A stretch of 64,000 bases of DNA, taken from positions 1 through 64,000 of the forward strand of contig NW_026729332.1 of NCBI RefSeq assembly GCF_030272615.1. Reading direction: 5' to 3'. The notes under the pieces were generated by a model. The model searched no databases. It saw nothing but the letters and a program-made list of their open reading frames with translations, and was not told the DNA's origin. This document shows, piece by piece, positions 58,340 to 64,000 of this stretch. Numbering within the stretch: position 1 is the stretch's first letter; each line of letters starts with the position of its first letter. The stretch comes from Cryptomeria japonica (taxonomy: Eukaryota > Streptophyta > Pinopsida > Cupressales > Cupressaceae). The translations under genes were made by a program, and so were the position numbers.

Positions 58340-59574
58340 CTAAGGGAGAGGTTCAATCCAATCAACAGTCAGTGATCTATTATTCTTCAATATCTTAAAA
58401 GCTTCAATTGATGATGAAAATATTGGAATTGTTTTGTCATTGATGTCAACTGGTATAGGATGGTATCCGGTAAGGAAGAGTGTGTCATTCACCATAATGG
58501 CCATTGGAGTCACCAGCACACAAGTTAGTGTTTGACTTTTGTTGAAGATATGAACATGAGACTGATATGATATAACAACTGGTAAATGATGACATCTGTA
58601 AGAGGGCAAGATGTTAGGCTATTGATTGTGATGAAGAGGGGTAATGTTTCCAAAATCACATCAATACAAGTGGTTAAGTATGTGCAGACCATCGATATAC
58701 TGTGTGGGTATGAAATTGTAGGATTCCCACCAGATAAAGATGCAGTCACCATTTGAAGAGATGACTGGTAGTTAATGTGCCCAACTAGTTCACATATGCT
58801 TGTTTGAATATATGTTGCTCAAACAGGGAAGCCACATTGGTGCATTGCAGGATGGAGATGACAAGGATCCACTCTTGGAGATAAGATAAAAGAGTTAAAG
58901 GCAAGTGTTTAAAGGCTCACAGCAGATAAACTGGTGAAACACTAAGTTGCCTTAGGTGCATGAGATCAGGGATATGCATCAGGTCAATCGGGTAGACAAT
59001 GATGAGTTGCCGGTACAAAGATTGAAGGACATGTTTATCACTATGACAAACTTATTGATAGGAGAACCGGTTTATATATGAAGAAGGCAAGTTTGAGTAG
59101 AAGAAGGAAGAAGGATATTGGTGAAGACTAATGACATGATGCCATCAAGTTGTTTACTGGTAAGTATGTCCACTGGTAATATTGACAAAGTACAGATGCA
59201 AAAGGCTCCCATCTAATGAAGATTTGCATGAGGTAGGTTGGCATGTGTGCTGACTAGTTTAGGTGCTCCACCGAAAGAGAAGCAAAGTGAAAGGTTGAAG
59301 GCAAATCGGCTAAGTTATAACTGGCAGGGTCTATGAACTGGTAGATGAACCAGGGTGTGTGATTGGTTAGTGATCCTATCCAAATAGACATAACCGACCT
59401 AGCAAAGGTGGATTGCAACAAAGGGACCATGTGGAGATGACGTGGCATGCATGCACAGGTCAGTGTGGTGAGTCGGTGAAGTTGTTGGCATCTGGTCCAA
59501 CTTTTATGATGACTGTGAAGCTCGAGGAATGAAGGAAGAGGATTACAACTTGAGATCAATGAAACAACAAAGAT
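58340..59574. other. Sequence left of block D right copy; origin unclear
   Basis: It shares the CCGG(T)-rich style of block D (ACCGGT and AACTGGTA words) and probably continues the same old LTR-like unit. The matching left-hand sequence would lie before window position 1. A minus-strand frame of 89 codons (58340-58609, with RSLTVDWIEPLP) may be a retroelement trace, but I cannot assign it. Confidence 0.35.
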
Positions 59575-60454
59575 CCAGTAAACACTAATCTTGCAGATAA
59601 AAGAGGATGAAAGAAACTACATCACACACGTGACCGATCAGACAAAAGGCTAAAAATCATGCTACAGACATCAAAAAGAGAGAAGACGTGGTTCACAAGG
59701 TAAACAGTTGGGCAATCCTCATTGATTGAGTGTTGAACATCGATCAAGGACATGATATCAGATTGGATATGATATGTCATGATGATTAGAGATTAGATCA
59801 TATGTAGATTTAGTGCATGGTGGAAACCCTAGTGTGCAAATGTTCAAACTCACGTTTAGGTGGGAAAATATGGCTATAAGAGTGTGAACCAAAGATGTAG
59901 TTGGTGTTGCTGCATGAGAAAGGAATGCTAGTGAAGAAAGCCAATTAGTGAAGTTCTCAAGGACAATTAGTGAAGAGACTGAGTGTGAGAGAGAGAACCG
60001 GTTAGAAGAATTCAATCGGCAAGAGTGAGTTAACCGGTAGTTTGCCATTAAGCCTGACAAAGGAGTGCACCGGTGGTGATTGAACTGGCCTAGAAAATTG
60101 TAGAGAATATTACAATGACGAACCGGTAAGATGAGAATTGAAAGTGATTAGATAGCAGACAATTGACAAAGTGAAGAAGTCTAGTGGTGTCTAGCAGCAA
60201 TGTGATAGAGAGGAAGTAAAACCGATAGAGAAGGAGAAGATGATGAACCAATATGGTTGCAATAGAGAGTGAGTTGCAGTAGGAGATAAGGTTGTTACAG
60301 TGAGAAGGTGAGCAAAGAACTGACAAAGTGTTGAAGAGAGGAGAACCAGTGGAGAGATTTGCATAAGAGTTATAAAGTTATTTTGTAATAAAGATATTAC
60401 TTTTGTATCTGATATATCTTTATTGTAGATCACTGAGTTGGAGCTCAGTGCAGT

Positions 60455-60588
60455 GGTTGGCGCTCCTTGGGTTGGTGCCCTAAAATAAAGGGTTGGTGAT
60501 CCTTGGGTTGGTGCCTTAAAGAAGGAGTGGTGCTCCTTGGGTTGGTGCCCTAAAGTAGAAGTGGTACCCCTTGGGTTGGTGCCCTAAA
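60455..60588. repeat. 34-36 bp minisatellite, four units
   Basis: The counterpart of 8360-8528, with four instead of five copies of the CCTTGGGTTGGTGCC phrase. Confidence 0.8.
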
Positions 60589-62859
60589 TGTTGTAACTGA
60601 ATGTTTCATTGTGAGGCTGGATTGGAGCATTAGTCTCTAGCAGCATTTCTCACCGAGGTTTTCCCCATCTTGGGTTTTCCTCATACATATGGTGTTATGT
60701 GGTGTCCCTTTTATGTGTGGTTGCATTTGTGTCATTCTCCCTTCTCACTGGTATGTCTTCTTTATGTTAGATCTGTTAATCAGTTTACACACATAGGCTA
60801 GAAAAGGATTAAGTTTGGAAATCACTGATTCACTCCCCCTCGCAGTGACATCTAGTGTTCAATAAAAAATGGTTGATGTAGACTTGATAAGAAGATTGAT
60901 TTTCTAAATGAATACTTCACATAAACTTGCACTTTCACTTCATAAGAGGCTCCTTCAATTGCTAGAGTTGTCAGATCCTTCAAATAAGGAAAGGAAAGGT
61001 TATATGTATGAAACCCTGACTTTATTTTTGATCATAGACCAACCTAGAAATCATATAATTTCACACCAAGTCAATTTTAAACATTATAATATTTCCAAAA
61101 CATGATCCTGGAATTCGAGGAGAAAAACTAGGGGCCGATGTGAACCACATCAGTCTGACCAACTTTTTTCCAAATTTTTAGGGATGCAAGGTATCGTGAT
61201 TATAAGGTGATCCCCAACTCGACGCGACGATTCAAGATGTTTAGATATGCAAAATCAATCCTTGAAGGTCGAAATATGACATAATTAGGGCTTTCATGAA
61301 TGAATTAATTAAAAAGATAAAATAAAAAGGGGTGTGCTTATAGTTAAGGGCACATTTTTATGATGTGTGAAGTGATAAAAGAGGATTTTAGATTTAACTA
61401 AATTAATTAATTAAATTCTTAAAGGGAATTTAAAATGCAAAATGCAACACGCTAAGGTAGGTGCTAACCTAAGCATGGAATTGTACCACCCAATTAAGGG
61501 TGTACAATTTATGACACAACAATCTTATACTATTATTTTACTATTTGATTCTTCTTAATGATATTGACATTATTGTTATCAATATTCATGATTTGATGAA
61601 TTTATGTGCTAGAATAGTGTAGGGTAAAATTTGTTAAGCAAGTTTTTGGTTAATTTTTTATTAGGTTTTACAAGTATCACTAACTAGACATCCAAAGGTA
61701 ATTGAATACCTATAAGGCTCTTACACATAACCTCCATCTCATGCACTTAATTTATAGGATATAAAAAATGACATCCATACCAAAAACAATTATTTACATG
61801 GGGAAAATCCTTTCAAAAGAAAAATAGCACACTCCAAAGATACCCAATTTATTATTTAGAAAAAAATAAAAGAATACAATATACTTGGATAGCAAGTTTC
61901 TCTTAGAAGTATCAATAACTAGACATCTAAAGGTAATTGAATATCTATAAGACTCTTACAAATAACCTCCATCTCATGCACCTAGTTTATAGGATATAAC
62001 ATACAAGAAACTGTCAAATGGACAATACAAGAAACTATCAAATGGTATTACAAAGCCATGAGCTAAAACCAACTAAAAGTGGTGTCCAAATTTTTTTTAA
62101 TTGAAGATTCCCTATGATGTGTTAAAACACACACCAACACATGTAACTCCCTTTTACAACTCATTTACGCTCCAATACATTTTTATATTTCCCATTTCAA
62201 GAGACCCAAGTTCTAGAGGTCATAAATTTTGATATGAGAGTTTGATTGACAAACCACTTGAAGAGCAAAAAATAACATGATGTTCTCTATCAATCTAAAA
62301 CCCAATGTGTTAGTTAAAACCAATTTCAGACCCAAAAATGCCTCTAAGGTGTTCAAAATTGACTTTGAAGCTTTTTTCAAACTTAAAAAAATGGAAAACT
62401 TAATGTGTTCAAATCTAGGCATGATCTTGAGAATAAATTTTACCAACATGCTTATTTAGTAATCCAAAGCTCTAGGGTAAATTTTAGACCAATTCATGCT
62501 CAAATATAAAATTACTATAAATAGGAAAATTATGTATTTGCAAGGTTGAGACACCATGTTCCTAACAAAAATGTGGAACCGTATATAAAAAATGCTATTT
62601 TTTTGACATATTAAATAAATGTCATCTCATTGAAGAAAAGATTGCAAGATATGAAGAAAATAGATTTGTCAACAATGTAATAATCTCTCAAGAAAACACA
62701 ATGAGTAGATGGAAAGCTAAATTCTTAAGTATAAATATAATATTCCATTTATCAACTTAAGAATGAAATGGAAAATACAACATAATTCCTCCATCAAACC
62801 TAAGGAATGAAGAAAGTAAAAATATACAAATAGTAGAAAGGGATAAAAAAATACAAAAG

Positions 62860-63058
62860 ACAAAGCTTGGCACCTAGCTTAATTGGTGAGAGCTTCCTAT
62901 GGTAGGCACGAGATCACAAGCTCCAGTCTCTTGTAGCCCACATGCTACTAGAGGTCATATTGCATGAACATCATAGGTTACATTAAAAAGTTTACCTAGT
63001 GCACTAAAATTTATAGGGGACTACCTGATTCTTGTGGTCTAAATAAATACAAAAAAGA
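62860..63058 (+). mobile_element. Candidate tRNA-derived SINE (right copy)
   Basis: TAGCTTAATTGG at 62875-62886 (A-box-like), CAAGCTCCAGTCTC (B-box-like) and an A-rich tail, as at 10801-11000. It was duplicated with the block and is not an independent insertion. Confidence 0.5.
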
Positions 63059-64000
63059 AAATATAATTTCTCAGAGAAGAAAAAAAATTACGTGCTTCTA
63101 CCTTATAGTGATAATAAAAATATTTACCAAACTATCATAATCCTTGGAACCATTGCAACATTGTAGGGAGATGGGATATGAACCATTTTGATACCAATGA
63201 TCTAGATCTTAGGTGGTCCAAGAGATAATAATCTAAAATATAGAGACAAAGGTTTATATTAAGAATGAATTTAAAAAATAGAATAAACAATCTTATTAAT
63301 CTACATGTTGGGTACATAGTATACTCCCAAGGAAGATAAATGTTTGTATTTCCTCCTATCTTTCCTATTTTTCTTATGTCAAAATATATTCTTACAATTA
63401 TTTTCTTATGTTATAGATGTAAATTTATATATTGTGTAAATGTTCATGAAGATAAATCTCATTATGGATGTTAAAATTGTTAAGCTTCCATGTGTTAGAA
63501 TTCATCTTTTGATGGTTAGAATTCTAGTTTCTTAATATGAAAATAGATGACCAATATTATGTAATGGCTCCAAAATTTGTGTTGGAGCATTGTGTGGTAT
63601 TTTAAAATGTTGTGTGATAATATATCTTGAAATATAAATGGTGGCATGTGTTCATTAAGAGGAATAATTACAAATTCTACAAAAAACTGAAATAGAATCA
63701 TCCATAAAGTTGTGGCATGATCCCTGACATTTCACGAGTGACACATAATATAAAAAAGTTATTCAAGATTTAGGATGTTTCTTATGAGTTGCACATTATG
63801 GTTCCAAGTGTAACAAGCGTGGTGTATGAATCAAGAAGCTACATTTGGTAATGTTTCATGGTTCTTGATATAAACTAGGGAGCACACGTGTTATAGGAAA
63901 ATACATGTGTTGGTGTGATATGATTCTTAGAACTATGTGCATAGTGTATGGTGCATGGAGTTGCATGCTAGATTTTGTATTTTTCAGAGATGATTAACAC

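Larger units (their letters stand above)
59575..64000. repeat. Block D, right copy of the 4.4-kb direct duplication
   Basis: Collinear with 7478-11893 and without the gag-only insertion: CCAGTAAACACTAATC runs uninterrupted into the block. Differences include one fewer minisatellite unit and an extra segment of about 50 bp at about 63714-63762. It ends at the window edge at GATGATTAACAC, exactly where the left copy enters the RLP 5' flank. Confidence 0.88.

Overview
This is nuclear DNA from a large, repeat-rich seed-plant genome, and most likely a gymnosperm such as a conifer. It is AT-rich, has few genes, and is dominated by LTR retrotransposons of quite different ages. It holds no bacterial, organellar or viral gene set, no CRISPR array and no rRNA or tRNA gene. 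The gymnosperm call is an inference from the style of the retroelements and of the receptor gene; the sequence does not prove it.

The only host gene that can be named with confidence is a leucine-rich-repeat receptor-like protein (RLP, 26053-29097, + strand): signal peptide, LRRNT, many LRRs, an island-like stretch, a membrane span, a short tail and no kinase. One in-frame TAG at codon 173 interrupts an otherwise open 1014-codon frame. Two relics of the same locus flank it. One at 11894-13941 keeps both flanks but only about 110 bp of the gene, next to a perfect 31-bp hairpin. The other at 56530-57410 is a decayed LRR stretch fused to remnant 5' flank. A 4.4-kb block also occurs twice in direct orientation at the two ends of the window (7478-11893 and 59575-64000). 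The left copy runs straight into the 5' flank of the RLP relic. The window therefore looks like one and a bit units of a tandemly duplicated RLP cluster.

Layout: 1-7477, a minus-strand gag-only LTR element inserted at the left end of the 4.4-kb block; 7478-11893, block D left; 11894-13941, RLP relic I; 14162-19742, a young, nearly complete minus-strand Ty3/gypsy element with a perfect 5-bp target duplication; 19748-22130, duplicated flank; 22140-22835, block R (copy 1); about 23040-23814, a LINE 3' tail; 23815-30098, the RLP locus; 30099-30480, block R (copy 2, partial); 31740-33200, an old roughly 175-bp tandem repeat; 33841-36880, duplicated flank again; 36881-44275, a decayed minus-strand Ty3/gypsy chromovirus-like element; 47120-47835, block R (copy 3); 47940-48850, the 175-bp repeat again; 49858-50159, two tandem MITEs; 50220-56480, the 175-bp repeat split by an internally deleted copia element (51571-56077) with a perfect TSD; 56530-57410, RLP relic II; 57411-59574, degraded retroelement DNA; 59575-64000, block D right.

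The parts do not act as a pathway. They record birth and death of an immune-receptor-type gene inside a field of retrotransposon insertions. All percentages and mismatch counts are hand estimates from reading the sequence, not computed alignments.
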